Below are positions 16,669 to 28,604 of a stretch of 64,000 nt of DNA, piece by piece. Origin of the DNA: Gracilibacillus lacisalsi DSM 19029 (GTDB taxonomy: Bacteria; Bacillota; Bacilli; Bacillales; Amphibacillaceae); the NCBI RefSeq assembly GCF_000377765.1, contig NZ_KB898665.1:1-64000 (forward strand), in the 5' to 3' direction. The notes under the pieces were generated by a model. It did not search any database, was not told the DNA's origin, and worked only from the letters and a program-made list of their open reading frames with translations. The translations under genes were made by a program, and so were the position numbers. Position 1 is the stretch's first letter; the number at the start of each line of letters is the position of its first letter.

Positions 16669-17307
16669 AAATTGGAGTGCCTCGTCTATAAAAAAACCTC
16701 GTGAATTGCTGGGAACTCTTTAAGTTATAAATGGTAATTGAGACCCTAACTTATATTAAAAGGGGATTATCATGAAAACATATGATGCAAAAAATAATCA
16801 AAGTTGTAAACTGTGTGGGTATAAAATATCTCATAATAAACAAGGATGGTTTACACTTACATTTAAAAAATGACCATTTGACATGCTAATCCTAAGTATT
16901 ATCCCAATCCTGAAAATTGGCAAATTGAAAGAATAAGAATTGATAAAGAAAAAAATGAGATAGCCAAAAACAATGGATTTCAAATTGCCCGCTTTTGGGA
17001 AGACGATAAAATAAACAACTTTGATTATGTAAAAAGCATTATAGATGACATGTTGGCTACAACGTAACCGGAAACGGTAGGCGTGAAAGCTGAAAAACAA
17101 CAAGTCGAGAAAGACAATCAGCAGCCAAGCTCCTGTGAAATGGAGAAGGTTCAACGGCCATCGAAACCACACGTTTTTCGTGGAAGGAAGTAGAGTAGGA
17201 AGCAAGTGTTTCCGAAGCGCGAGGGTATCTAATAAATACAAGATATGGTCTGAACTCTAAGGTGACTTAGAGAGTTGATCTAACGAATCAACGCAACATT
17301 TTATATG
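16669..17307 (+). ncRNA. Group I self-splicing intron in nrdJ
   Basis: The intron is 639 nt. P1: exon bases 16660-16668 pair with 16679-16687, ending in the canonical U-G wobble (U16668 with G16679) at the 5' splice site. P10: the 3' exon GCTC pairs with GAGT at 16675-16678. The intron ends in G17307. Core elements are visible. P (AATTGCTGGGAACTC, 16704-16718) pairs through TGCTG with CAGCA of Q (17119-17123). R (GTTCAACGGCCAT, from 17149) pairs with S (AAGATATGGTCTGAAC, 17240-17255). The pattern is of the phage/Bacillus IA type. Exact splicing restores the NrdJ frame. Confidence 0.92.
16772..17067 (+). pseudogene. Decayed intron-encoded homing endonuclease remnant
   Basis: AAAAGGGG precedes an ATG at 16772 that opens a 33-codon frame with a CKLCGYKI zinc-finger-like start, ending at TGA 16871-16873. 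Shortly afterwards, in another frame, codons 16882-17064 encode HANPKYYPNPENWQIERI then GFQIARFWEDDKI, ending at 17067. That resembles the C-terminus of Vsr-like/EDxHD phage homing endonucleases (typically GF-x-RFWE-x-DI). The middle part is missing, so the gene looks deleted and frameshifted. Family assignment is by motif memory and is tentative; loss of function is well supported. Confidence 0.65.
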
Positions 17308-19071
17308 GCTCAAATGATTATGCTAAACGATTGGCATCCTGATGTGATTGAATTCATCATCTCGAAGATGCAAAATCCGAGAATCTTACGTTATTTAATG
17401 GAAAATACCGAAGACGAAACCATCCAGCAATTAGCTAGTGACAAATTAAAATTCACACCACTTTCTGCTGATGAAGTACAACTATACCAAGGGGTAGTTA
17501 ATTTCAAAAATATGCCTGGTCAAGGTGGATTCACAGACGCCAATATCGAAAAAGCAGAAGCAGAATTACGCGATGGCGGTTCTTACTCTGTTCACAACCC
17601 TGACTTTTTAACAGGTGCAAACATCTCGGTTTGTATTACCGATGAATTTATGGAAGCTGTTGAAAATGATCTTGGGTACGAATTACGTTTCCCTGATGTT
17701 GAAAATTACGATGCTGAGGAAATGGAATACTACAACAAGCATTGGCATGAAGTTGGCGACGTTAGAGAATGGGAAAAACTAGGTTTCGGTGTGAAAGTTT
17801 ATAAACGCATCAAAGCAAAGGAATTGTGGGACTTAATTAACGTATGTGCCACTTACTCTGCTGAACCAGGTATTTTCTTCCTTGACAATGCTAATAAGAA
17901 AACAAACGCAACTGCATATGGACAAAAAGTAGTAGCGACAAATCCATGTGGAGAACAACCCCTCGCTCCGTATTCTGTCTGCAATTTAGCAGCAGTTAAC
18001 TTAGCGAATGTAGCGGACAAAGAGAAGAAAGCACCCGACTTTGATAAACTAAAACAAACGGTCGAAATCGGTGTACGGATGCAAGATAATGTGATTGAGT
18101 CCACACCTTACTTCCTGGAAGAAAACCGTGTACAAGCTCTAGGTGAGCGACGTGTTGGTTTAGGTGTGATGGGGCTTCATGACTTACTAATTTACTGTGA
18201 ATCAGAGTACGGTTCCAAAGAAGGTAATGAATTAGTAGATAAAATATTCGAAACAATTGCGACAACCGCTTATCGTACATCAATCGAATTAGCAAAAGAA
18301 AAAGGAAGCTTCCCATTCTTAGTTGGTGAAACAGAAGAAGAAACGAGAAGCTTACGTGAAAACTTTGTCTCTACCGGTTATATGCAAGATATGCCGGAAG
18401 ATATTCGTGAAGGTGTCTTAAAATACGGTATTCGCAACTCACACTTATTAACTGTTGCACCAACAGGTTCAACTGGTACGATGGTTGGTGTTTCTACCGG
18501 ACTTGAACCTTACTTTTCTTTCACCTACTATCGTAGCGGAAGATTAGGGAAATTTATCGAAGTGAAAGCAGATATCGTTCAGGAATATTTAGACAACAAT
18601 CCAGAACAAGATCCAGATCATTTACCGAAGTGGTTCGTAACAGCAATGACCTTATCACCAGAAGCACATGCTGATACGCAATGCGTAATTCAACGTTGGG
18701 TAGACAGCTCTATTTCTAAGACGGTCAATGCACCAAAAGGATATAAAGTCGAACAAGTAGAGCAAGTGTATCGTCGTTTATACCGTGGTGGTGCAAAAGG
18801 TGGCACGGTTTATGTAGATGGAAGCCGTGATTCCCAAGTCTTAACACTTAAAGCTGAGGAAAATAACTTCTCAGAACAAACAGAACTATTTGAAGATGAA
18901 GAAAAGAAAGTAGTTATCGTTGATACAGTTAACGAACTAGACAAAACAGACATGTCAATCGGCTCAGAAGTTGGTGACACATGCCCTGTCTGCCGTAAAG
19001 GTAGTGTCGAAGATATCGGTGGCTGTAATACGTGTACAAACTGTGGTGCACAGCTTAAATGTGGATTATAA
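17308..19071 (+). CDS. nrdJ: Class II (B12-dependent) ribonucleotide reductase, exon 2
   Basis: This exon supplies residues 266-852 of NrdJ. An ATG at 17305-17307 looks like a start, but it is the last three bases of the intron and has no ribosome binding site. The exon carries the catalytic barrel segments NPCGEQPLAPYSVCNL (near 475-490) and APTGSTGTMVGVSTGLEP. The C-terminal cysteine-rich tail (CPVC, GGCNTCTNCGAQLKCG) acts in redox relay or zinc binding. Without splicing neither half would be active. A terminator follows immediately, so nrdJ is monocistronic. Confidence 0.92.
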   Translation, partial: AQMIMLNDWHPDVIEFIISKMQNPRILRYLMENTEDETIQQLASDKLKFTPLSADEVQLYQGVVNFKNMPGQGGFTDANIEKAEAELRDGGSYSVHNPDFLTGANISVCITDEFMEAVENDLGYELRFPDVENYDAEEMEYYNKHWHEVGDVREWEKLGFGVKVYKRIKAKELWDLINVCATYSAEPGIFFLDNANKKTNATAYGQKVVATNPCGEQPLAPYSVCNLAAVNLANVADKEKKAPDFDKLKQTVEIGVRMQDNVIESTPYFLEENRVQALGERRVGLGVMGLHDLLIYCESEYGSKEGNELVDKIFETIATTAYRTSIELAKEKGSFPFLVGETEEETRSLRENFVSTGYMQDMPEDIREGVLKYGIRNSHLLTVAPTGSTGTMVGVSTGLEPYFSFTYYRSGRLGKFIEVKADIVQEYLDNNPEQDPDHLPKWFVTAMTLSPEAHADTQCVIQRWVDSSISKTVNAPKGYKVEQVEQVYRRLYRGGAKGGTVYVDGSRDSQVLTLKAEENNFSEQTELFEDEEKKVVIVDTVNELDKTDMSIGSEVGDTCPVCRKGSVEDIGGCNTCTNCGAQLKCGL

Positions 19072-19076
19072 ATAGG

Positions 19077-19106
19077 AAACCCGCTTCGATCTGAAGCGGG
19101 TTTTTG
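19077..19106 (+). terminator. Terminator of nrdJ
   Basis: AAACCCGCTTC pairs with GAAGCGGGTTT across a GATCT loop and is followed by T residues, directly after the nrdJ stop. Confidence 0.9.
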
Positions 19107-19110
19107 TGAT

Positions 19111-22371
<3,261 letters not shown>

Positions 22372-22995
22372 CTAAACTTTTGCCATAAATTGTTTTGCTC
22401 TTTGTGTTAACGTTCTTAAATCTTCTTTAGAATATGTCTGTTGTTTTTTCACTAAGGAACTGCCTAAACCTGCTGCCACTGCTCCTGCCTGAAAATAAGC
22501 AGATATATTATCAAGGTTAACCCCACCTGTCGGCATTAGCGGAATATGTGGTAATGGTCCTTTTATGTCTTTGATATAGGTTGGCCCTAACACTGTTGCA
22601 GGAAAAACTTTGATAAGATCCGCGCCATTTTCATAGGCGGTTAAAATTTCTGTTGGAGTCATAGCTCCCGGAATACTTACAATACCGTACCTTTTCGTTA
22701 ACTTAATCGTATCTATGTCAACGGTTGGAGAAAAAATGAATTGCGAACCTGCCATAATTGCTGCCCTAGCTGTTTCCGGATCTAAAACGGTTCCCGCACC
22801 AATGATCAGCTCTTGCTCAAATTCTTTACTTAGCTGTTCTATAGCATCTAACACATTCGGCGTATCGACCGTAATCTCTAATGCTCTAATTCCTCCTTGA
22901 TGAAGTGCATGTGCTACATCAAGAATATGTTCTGATGGTACTCCGCGAAGTATTGCGACTAATTTATGTTGATATATACTTTGCAAGACATCCAT
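22372..22995 (-). CDS. dgoA: 2-dehydro-3-deoxy-phosphogluconate/galactonate aldolase
   Basis: This 207-residue class I aldolase of the KDPG/KHG family cleaves 2-keto-3-deoxy-6-phosphogalactonate (or -gluconate) to pyruvate and glyceraldehyde-3-phosphate. The Schiff-base lysine is Lys129 in DLIKVFPA. GAGTVLDPETA (near 60-70) and PTGGV are also typical. Sequence alone does not separate DgoA from Eda. The neighbouring galactonate dehydratase and sugar kinase favour the galactonate role. AAAGGAGTTCATGG provides the start. It sits between the kinase and lacZ. Confidence 0.88.
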   Translation of the reverse strand: MDVLQSIYQHKLVAILRGVPSEHILDVAHALHQGGIRALEITVDTPNVLDAIEQLSKEFEQELIIGAGTVLDPETARAAIMAGSQFIFSPTVDIDTIKLTKRYGIVSIPGAMTPTEILTAYENGADLIKVFPATVLGPTYIKDIKGPLPHIPLMPTGGVNLDNISAYFQAGAVAAGLGSSLVKKQQTYSKEDLRTLTQRAKQFMAKV

Positions 22996-23016
22996 TAACC
23001 ATGAACTCCTTTCGTA

Positions 23017-23970
23017 TTACCTGCTCACATCTTCTTTTGTATCGTGAACAAACCGTTCCATTTCTTCGATATCGGGCAATCCTTCTACATCACCATTCAC
23101 CATCGTTACCATTGCACCTATGGCATTAGCCCTGGCTAGCGTCTTTTCAAGCGGTAGTTTTTCCAGTAGTCCAGAAATCACTCCTGCGGCAAATCCATCC
23201 CCTGCGCCAATGGGGTCAACGACACGTTCGATCGGATAACCAGGAACAAAAGTCTGTTCCTCTTTTGTAAAAAAAGAGGCTCCTTTACTACCTTGTTTAA
23301 GGATGACAACCTCCGCACCGTTTTCAAGAAAAAAACTACCATACTGCTCAAGTTCATGTTGACCAAATAAATACGCTGCTTCACTTACTCCAGGTAGAAC
23401 AATATCGGCTTCCGCTGCAATTTCTAATAACACTTGTCTTGCTTTTTCTTTCGATCCCCATAATTTCTCGCGAATATTTGGATCAAATATAATCGTTATG
23501 TTATGTTTCTTAGCGTATTCAATCGCTTGTTTGACTGCCTGATAGCAGCTTTCACTCAATGCTGGTGTAATACCAGTTAAATGAAGATACTTTGCACTGG
23601 CAATATAATCTTCATTGATATCGGTTGGACTTAATTTACTGGCAGCAGAGCCAGCACGATAGTAATAGACACGGACATCTTGTTCACTTCTTAGTTCTTT
23701 AAAATAGAGACCTGTCTGTGCTTGCGTATCTTTTTTCACTTGAGAAATATCTACTCCTTCTCCTCGAACAAAAGAAATAAGTGCTTTTCCTAATTCATCA
23801 TTACCTACGCGACTTATCCACCCAGCTTGTAAGCCAAGACGTGTAACACCGATTGCGACATTTGTTTCTGCTCCAGCAAATTTACGAGAAAATTGCGAAG
23901 CATAGCGCATTTTCCCTGTTGTATCAGGTGTAAAAAGAGCCATTGATTCCCCTATTGTTACAACATCCAT
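23017..23970 (-). CDS. PfkB-family 2-keto-3-deoxy sugar-acid kinase
   Basis: The product is a 317-residue ribokinase/PfkB-fold kinase that starts MDVVTIGESMALF, the usual start of 2-dehydro-3-deoxygluconokinases. Its catalytic signature DPIGAGDGFAAG lies near 248-260, with the base Asp near 255. In this operon it would phosphorylate 2-keto-3-deoxygalactonate produced by DgoD for the aldolase downstream (the dgoK/kdgK role). A longer frame extends 21 codons upstream, but AAGGAGGG directly precedes the ATG at 23970. That ribosome binding site lies in the 11-nt gap after dgoD. Confidence 0.88.
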   Translation of the reverse strand: MDVVTIGESMALFTPDTTGKMRYASQFSRKFAGAETNVAIGVTRLGLQAGWISRVGNDELGKALISFVRGEGVDISQVKKDTQAQTGLYFKELRSEQDVRVYYYRAGSAASKLSPTDINEDYIASAKYLHLTGITPALSESCYQAVKQAIEYAKKHNITIIFDPNIREKLWGSKEKARQVLLEIAAEADIVLPGVSEAAYLFGQHELEQYGSFFLENGAEVVILKQGSKGASFFTKEEQTFVPGYPIERVVDPIGAGDGFAAGVISGLLEKLPLEKTLARANAIGAMVTMVNGDVEGLPDIEEMERFVHDTKEDVSR

Positions 23971-23981
23971 CAGATCCCTCC

Positions 23982-25130
23982 TTACCATTCTGCTACCGTT
24001 CCATCTTGATGACGCCACACAGGATTTCGCCATCTTTGTCCTTCTTTTGCCATTTCCTTTACTTTTTCTTCATTGATTTCAATACCAAGACCTGGTCCTT
24101 GAGGAATTTTGACGTGTCCGTCTTGGTAATCAAATACGGTTTTGTCTGTAATATAATCTAGTAAATCATTCCCTTGGTTATAATGAATGCCTAGACTTTG
24201 TTCCTGAATAAACGCATTGTGAGCGGTTGCATCCATTTGTAAACAAGCAGCTAAAGCAATTGGACCTAGTGGACAATGTGGTGCAACAGCAATATCATAC
24301 GCTTCTGCCATCGAAGCAATCTTTTTCACTTCAGTAATTCCGCCTGCATGAGATAAATCTGGCTGAATAATATCTGCGTAACCGGATTCAAATAACGGTT
24401 TAAAATCCCAACGAGAATACATTCTCTCACCAGTCGCAATCGGAATGCTTGTATGTTTCGCTATTTCTGCTAATGCTTCATTATTTTCTGGCAAAACGGG
24501 CTCTTCGATAAACATCGGACGAAATGGCTCCAGTTCTTTTGCCAATATTTTAGCCATTGGTTTATGAACACGCCCATGAAAGTCAATACCGATACCGATA
24601 TAATCTCCGACCGCCTCACGTACAGATGCAATTCGTTCGATAACGCTATCAATTTTTTCATAACTGTCTACATATTGTAGTTCTTCTGTTCCATTCATTT
24701 TTACAGCAGTAAAACCTGCTTCCACTACTTTTTTGGCAGCTGCTCCTACATCACTCGGGCGATCCCCGCCAATCCAGGAATAAACACGAATCGAGTCACG
24801 ACAGGCACCACCTAACAGTTGATAGGCTGGAGCATTAAAGTATTTCCCTTTAATATCCCATAATGCTTGATCAAGGCCAGCAATCGCACTCATTAAAATC
24901 GGACCACCACGGTAAAAACTAGCGCGGTACATCACATTCCAGTGGTCCTCAATTTTTAGAGGGTCCTTTCCTATGAGAAAGTCAGCCAATTCAAGTACTG
25001 CTGCTTCCACTGTTGCTGCCTTTCCCTCAACTACAGGCTCTCCCCAACCTGCAATACCTTCATCTGTTTCCACTTTGACAAAACACCATCTTGGTGCTAC
25101 AACAAATGTTTCGATATTGGTAATTTTCAC
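23982..25130 (-). CDS. dgoD: D-galactonate dehydratase
   Basis: DgoD is an enolase-superfamily enzyme that dehydrates D-galactonate to 2-keto-3-deoxygalactonate using Mg2+. With a GTG start at 25130 the protein has 382 residues and aligns without visible gaps to E. coli DgoD, from MKIT to the final VAEW. Metal ligands and catalytic residues are visible in [21 protein letters not shown] and [15 protein letters not shown]. An upstream GTG at 25142 would add four residues. It lies directly downstream of the IclR gene, which probably regulates it. Confidence 0.93.
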   Translation of the reverse strand: MKITNIETFVVAPRWCFVKVETDEGIAGWGEPVVEGKAATVEAAVLELADFLIGKDPLKIEDHWNVMYRASFYRGGPILMSAIAGLDQALWDIKGKYFNAPAYQLLGGACRDSIRVYSWIGGDRPSDVGAAAKKVVEAGFTAVKMNGTEELQYVDSYEKIDSVIERIASVREAVGDYIGIGIDFHGRVHKPMAKILAKELEPFRPMFIEEPVLPENNEALAEIAKHTSIPIATGERMYSRWDFKPLFESGYADIIQPDLSHAGGITEVKKIASMAEAYDIAVAPHCPLGPIALAACLQMDATAHNAFIQEQSLGIHYNQGNDLLDYITDKTVFDYQDGHVKIPQGPGLGIEINEEKVKEMAKEGQRWRNPVWRHQDGTVAEW

Positions 25131-25149
25131 TCTCCAACACACCTTTCAG

Positions 25150-25914
25150 CTAGTTTTTTATATAACCTAATTTTGCGGATATCTGTTTACTTTGCGTTAA
25201 AATAGCTTGTGCTAAATCCTCTTTAATCCTTTCGTTTGTTACTCGATCAGCAGGTCCTGCAATACTGATAGCAGCAACAACATTACCATCATGATCATAA
25301 ATCGGAGCTGCAATACAACGAATACCTTTTTCATGTTCCTGTTCATCGATTGCATATCCTCTATCTCGAATTTCCCTTAATTCTTTTTGCAGATTGACTT
25401 TATTGGTAATCGTGGTCTCTGTAAATTTCGCTAGTCTTTTTTCTGCAATTAAATGATCTATTTGCTCTTCTGTGAAACCTGAAAGTAGTGCTTTTCCTAC
25501 CCCTGTACAATGCATTAATGCTCTTCTTCCAATTTGGGAATACATTCTTAATGTTTGGTCACTTTCCACTTTATCGATGTAAACGACTTCATTATGATCA
25601 TGAATACAAAGGTGCACTACTTCACCTGAGCTTTTAGCTAAATTGTGTAATGCTTCTTTCGCAACTTTTCGGATATCCAGTTGATTTAACAAGGAACTCG
25701 CTAAAACGAGACATTGAATACCAAGTCTATAATGACCTGACTGTTCATCTTGTTGTACATAGCCATTTGTCATTAATGTGCTTAACAGGCGATGTACGGT
25801 GCTTTTTGCTAGTGATAATTCCTTGGATAGATTCGCGATACTTAAACCTTCCGGATATGCTGATAATATTTCTAAAATAGAAAGCGTTCGTTCAACTGAT
25901 TGAACTTGGGACAT
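25150..25914 (-). CDS. IclR-family transcriptional regulator
   Basis: The 254-residue protein has an N-terminal winged helix (about 1-70; SIANLSKELSLAKSTVHRLLSTL). The C-terminal IclR effector domain (about 80-250) includes GVGKALLSGF and GIRCIAAPIYDHDG. It is the first gene of the dgo/lacZ run and almost certainly controls it in response to a sugar acid such as galactonate or 2-keto-3-deoxygalactonate. AAAAGGAG precedes the ATG. An inverted repeat about 40 bp upstream could be its operator. Confidence 0.9.
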   Translation of the reverse strand: MSQVQSVERTLSILEILSAYPEGLSIANLSKELSLAKSTVHRLLSTLMTNGYVQQDEQSGHYRLGIQCLVLASSLLNQLDIRKVAKEALHNLAKSSGEVVHLCIHDHNEVVYIDKVESDQTLRMYSQIGRRALMHCTGVGKALLSGFTEEQIDHLIAEKRLAKFTETTITNKVNLQKELREIRDRGYAIDEQEHEKGIRCIAAPIYDHDGNVVAAISIAGPADRVTNERIKEDLAQAILTQSKQISAKLGYIKN

Positions 25915-25952
25915 AATTACTTCTCCTTTTAATCTGTTTCGTATTATGGAAC

Positions 25953-25975
25953 GTTATTCTTTTATATGGAATAAC
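25953..25975. promoter_or_regulatory. Inverted repeat upstream of iclR, possible operator
   Basis: GTTATTC (25953-25959) and GAATAAC (25969-25975) form a perfect 7-bp inverted repeat. It overlaps a direct repeat of TATGGAA and a palindromic AACGTT. It lies 39 bp before the iclR start, where autoregulation would be expected. Confidence 0.45.
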
Positions 25976-26039
25976 TTTATCTTACATACATACTTGCAGA
26001 TTCGTCAAGTGAAATTCACCCAATAAATAGACCGAAAAA

Positions 26040-26200
26040 TGTTCTTACGGACAAAAAAAGGGTGAATGAATAAAATTAGTCTATAAGATCATTTCTTAAG
26101 GACAATAATTTGCCAATTTACGATAAACTGTCCGTAAGATCAATTCTTACAGACAAAATTTGTACTGATAACGAAATTTTGTCCATAAGAAATTCCCTTA
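26040..26200. repeat. Array of short TCTTACGGACAAAA-type repeats
   Basis: This gap between iclR and ganA contains about five variants of TTCTTA(C/A)(G/A)GACAAAA in both orientations (near 26053, 26094, 26127, 26145 and 26178). Spacing is irregular and the motif occurs nowhere else in the window. No gene is visible. Confidence 0.6.
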
Positions 26201-26235
26201 GTAACTAACTTTCAGGGTGGCATTAACACTATGTG

Positions 26236-26333
26236 GACCGCATCAATTGAGATAAAGGAATCACGGTGAGTTTCCCGAACCGATGATGACTTATCATAGA
26301 AGGCGCCTAGTTTTTGGGCGCTCGGAGCTAGAC
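26236..26333 (+). repeat. GCGCAGAGCGCCCG-type structured repeat, 3' part (R2)
   Basis: It shares with R1 the core GAGATAAA(G)GAATCACGGT and CGAACCGATGATGACTTATC, and the end TTTGGGCGCTCGGAGCTAGACA. The 5' closing arm (GCGCAGAGCGCCCG) is missing. The remaining DNA up to 26490 shows nothing recognisable. Confidence 0.65.
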
Positions 26334-26495
26334 ATCTGTGCAAAATTTTTACTTTCCTATCTTATAAGAAAAACTGAACAAAATTCGCTCAGCCCTTATG
26401 AATAAAAAGCTAAAGGTTAACCATTTCTCTAGCATCCATTTTGAAATATTTGAACTGCCTTACCACCACTCCGGCTGTCCACTTTCCTTATAAGT

Positions 26496-26528
26496 AAAAA
26501 AGGCATTCCTGATGCGGGAATACCTTTT
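26496..26528 (-). terminator. Terminator of the gan operon
   Basis: AAAAAGGCATTCC pairs with GGGAATACCTTTT with one mismatch. On the minus strand a T run follows. It lies just downstream of the GH42 gene. Confidence 0.75.
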
Positions 26529-26541
26529 ACTTTCACCTTAT

Positions 26542-28596
26542 TTATAATTTTTTCATCACTTTGACACCGAATCCTGCTAACGAAACGATTTCTGACACTT
26601 CGTTATCTGTTATCAAATCTCGATAAGTCTGACCACTCAAGTTAATATCTTTTATCTGATTTGAAAAGTTCATTAAGAACAAGAATTCGTTTGTACCATC
26701 TGTACGAACCTGAGCACTAACGTCTTTTGGTAATAAACCACCAGTCGCTCGTTTCAATGATAGCTGATCTACTAATTTTTCAAAAAAAGCACGATGGAAT
26801 GCCTGATCATTTCTCGAAGCAATATAATAGGCTTTTCCATCACCAAGTTGATTCACCGTAAGTGCAGGTCTTCCTGCATAAAAATCACTGCCATACTGTG
26901 CTAATGCTTCCGCGCCTTCTAAATGAATTAAATCACACAATTCTTTTGCTTCAAATTCACCACGCAAGTCTAATTCATTATTGCCTACTACTTTAATGCG
27001 ATTAGTTTCGCCATCATATAAACCATCGATTTCTTCAGACCAGATTCCTAACGTTTTACGTAATGGACCTGGGAAGCCACCAAGGAAACAAAGGTCATTT
27101 TCATCGACAATCCCAGACCAGTAAGTCGTAACAAAAGTCCCGCCATTTTGGACAAATTTTTCAATATTTTCACCGACTCCAGGTCTGACCATATAAAGCA
27201 TTGGTGCAACAACTAATTTGTATTTAGAAAGATCTTTCTCCGAATCGATGACATCAACGGCGATACCTTGCTCCCAAAATGCCTGGTAATGTTCTGTCAC
27301 GGTACGTTCATAATGAACACCCGCATTACGTGGTCCTTGGGCATCTTTGACTGCCCAACGATTTTCGGTATCAAAGATAATTGCCACTTCTGCATCAACC
27401 GTTGTCCCTACTACTTCATCTAATTTAGCTAGGCCATCGCCAAGCTCTTTCACCTCTTGGAAGACACGAGTATGCTCATGCCCTGCATGGTCGACTACCG
27501 CACCGTGGAACTTCTCACTGGAGCCACGGCTTTTACGCCATTGGAAGTATTGGACGGAATCAGAGCCATGTGCTACCGCTTGTAATGATGATAAAACATG
27601 CATACCTGGCTTTTTCAGCTTACTGATCGGCTGCCAATTCGTTAAACTTGGCGTGCTCTCCATTAATAAAAATGGCTTGCCATCTTTTAAAGAACGGAAC
27701 CAGTCATGGTTCATCGCTGTATAAGCAGCAAGGTAGGATTCGTCTTGCTGATCATGCCATGTAGGATAAGAATCCCATGAGATCACATCGATATCATCAG
27801 CAAATTTTGCGTAGTTTAATCCTTCAAATGTTTCCATAAAGTTTGCTGTTGCTGGCATATCAGGTTTAACTGCTTTTAATGGCTTTACTTCATGACGATA
27901 AAAATTTAATGTTTGATCCGTGACAAAACGTTTCCAATCAAGGTTTTGACCATGAACCATTGTTTCTCCGTGTGGTGCAGGAGATTCCACTTGAGACCAA
28001 CTCGAATAAGTATGACTCCAAAACGTTGTCCACCATGCATCATTTAATGCATCTAATGTTTGATACTTTTTCTTGAGCCATTCACGAAACGCATCTTGAC
28101 AATAATCACAATGGCACTCCCCGCCATATTCGTTGGACACATGCCAGCCGATTACTGCTGGGTGATCAGCATAGCGTTCTGCCAATTTACTATTCATTAT
28201 TTCTACTTTTTCTCGATATACAGGTGATGTAAAGCAGTGATTATGGCGCATTCCGTGCAGATTTCGTACACGGTTAGCCCCAACTCGTAATACTTCTGGA
28301 TACTTTTCTGACATCCATGCCGGTCTTGCACCACTCGGGGTCGCTAGAAAAGCATAAATGCCATTTTCGTGAAAAGTATCAAGTAATTTATCCATCCACT
28401 CAAACGTAAATCTTCCTTCTTCAGGTTCTAATTTCGCCCAGGAAAAGATCCCAACCGACATCACGTTACAGTTAGCAAGCTTCATTAAGCGAATATCTTC
28501 TGCTAACACTTCTGGGTATTTCTCCCATTGCTCAGGATTATAATCTGCACCATGGAGCATTTTTGGTATTTTGTCGCTTACCGGGTTAAATTTCAT
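26542..28596 (-). CDS. ganA: Beta-galactosidase, glycoside hydrolase family 42
   Basis: This 684-residue GH42 enzyme removes galactose from beta-1,4-galacto-oligosaccharides. It has no signal peptide and acts in the cytoplasm. The barrel starts with LHGADYNPEQW. The acid/base is Glu156 (HVSNEYGG) and the nucleophile Glu313 (LLMESTPS). The structural zinc cysteines are in CHCDYC just after the acid/base. The trimerisation and C-terminal beta domains follow. It is the last gene of ganS-ganP-ganQ-ganB-ganA, 8 nt after the GH53 gene, as in the B. subtilis gan locus. Confidence 0.94.
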   Translation of the reverse strand: MKFNPVSDKIPKMLHGADYNPEQWEKYPEVLAEDIRLMKLANCNVMSVGIFSWAKLEPEEGRFTFEWMDKLLDTFHENGIYAFLATPSGARPAWMSEKYPEVLRVGANRVRNLHGMRHNHCFTSPVYREKVEIMNSKLAERYADHPAVIGWHVSNEYGGECHCDYCQDAFREWLKKKYQTLDALNDAWWTTFWSHTYSSWSQVESPAPHGETMVHGQNLDWKRFVTDQTLNFYRHEVKPLKAVKPDMPATANFMETFEGLNYAKFADDIDVISWDSYPTWHDQQDESYLAAYTAMNHDWFRSLKDGKPFLLMESTPSLTNWQPISKLKKPGMHVLSSLQAVAHGSDSVQYFQWRKSRGSSEKFHGAVVDHAGHEHTRVFQEVKELGDGLAKLDEVVGTTVDAEVAIIFDTENRWAVKDAQGPRNAGVHYERTVTEHYQAFWEQGIAVDVIDSEKDLSKYKLVVAPMLYMVRPGVGENIEKFVQNGGTFVTTYWSGIVDENDLCFLGGFPGPLRKTLGIWSEEIDGLYDGETNRIKVVGNNELDLRGEFEAKELCDLIHLEGAEALAQYGSDFYAGRPALTVNQLGDGKAYYIASRNDQAFHRAFFEKLVDQLSLKRATGGLLPKDVSAQVRTDGTNEFLFLMNFSNQIKDINLSGQTYRDLITDNEVSEIVSLAGFGVKVMKKL

Positions 28597-28604
28597 CCTA
28601 TCAT

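Noticed and set aside
16669-17307. Interpreting the nrdJ split as an insertion-sequence disruption or sequencing error
   Set aside because: P1, P10 and the P, Q, R and S core elements are all present, and exact removal restores the frame, which fits only an intron.
17305-19071. Separate gene starting with ATG at 17305
   Set aside because: That ATG is the last three bases of the group I intron. It has no ribosome binding site, and the protein would lack the N-terminal third of NrdJ.
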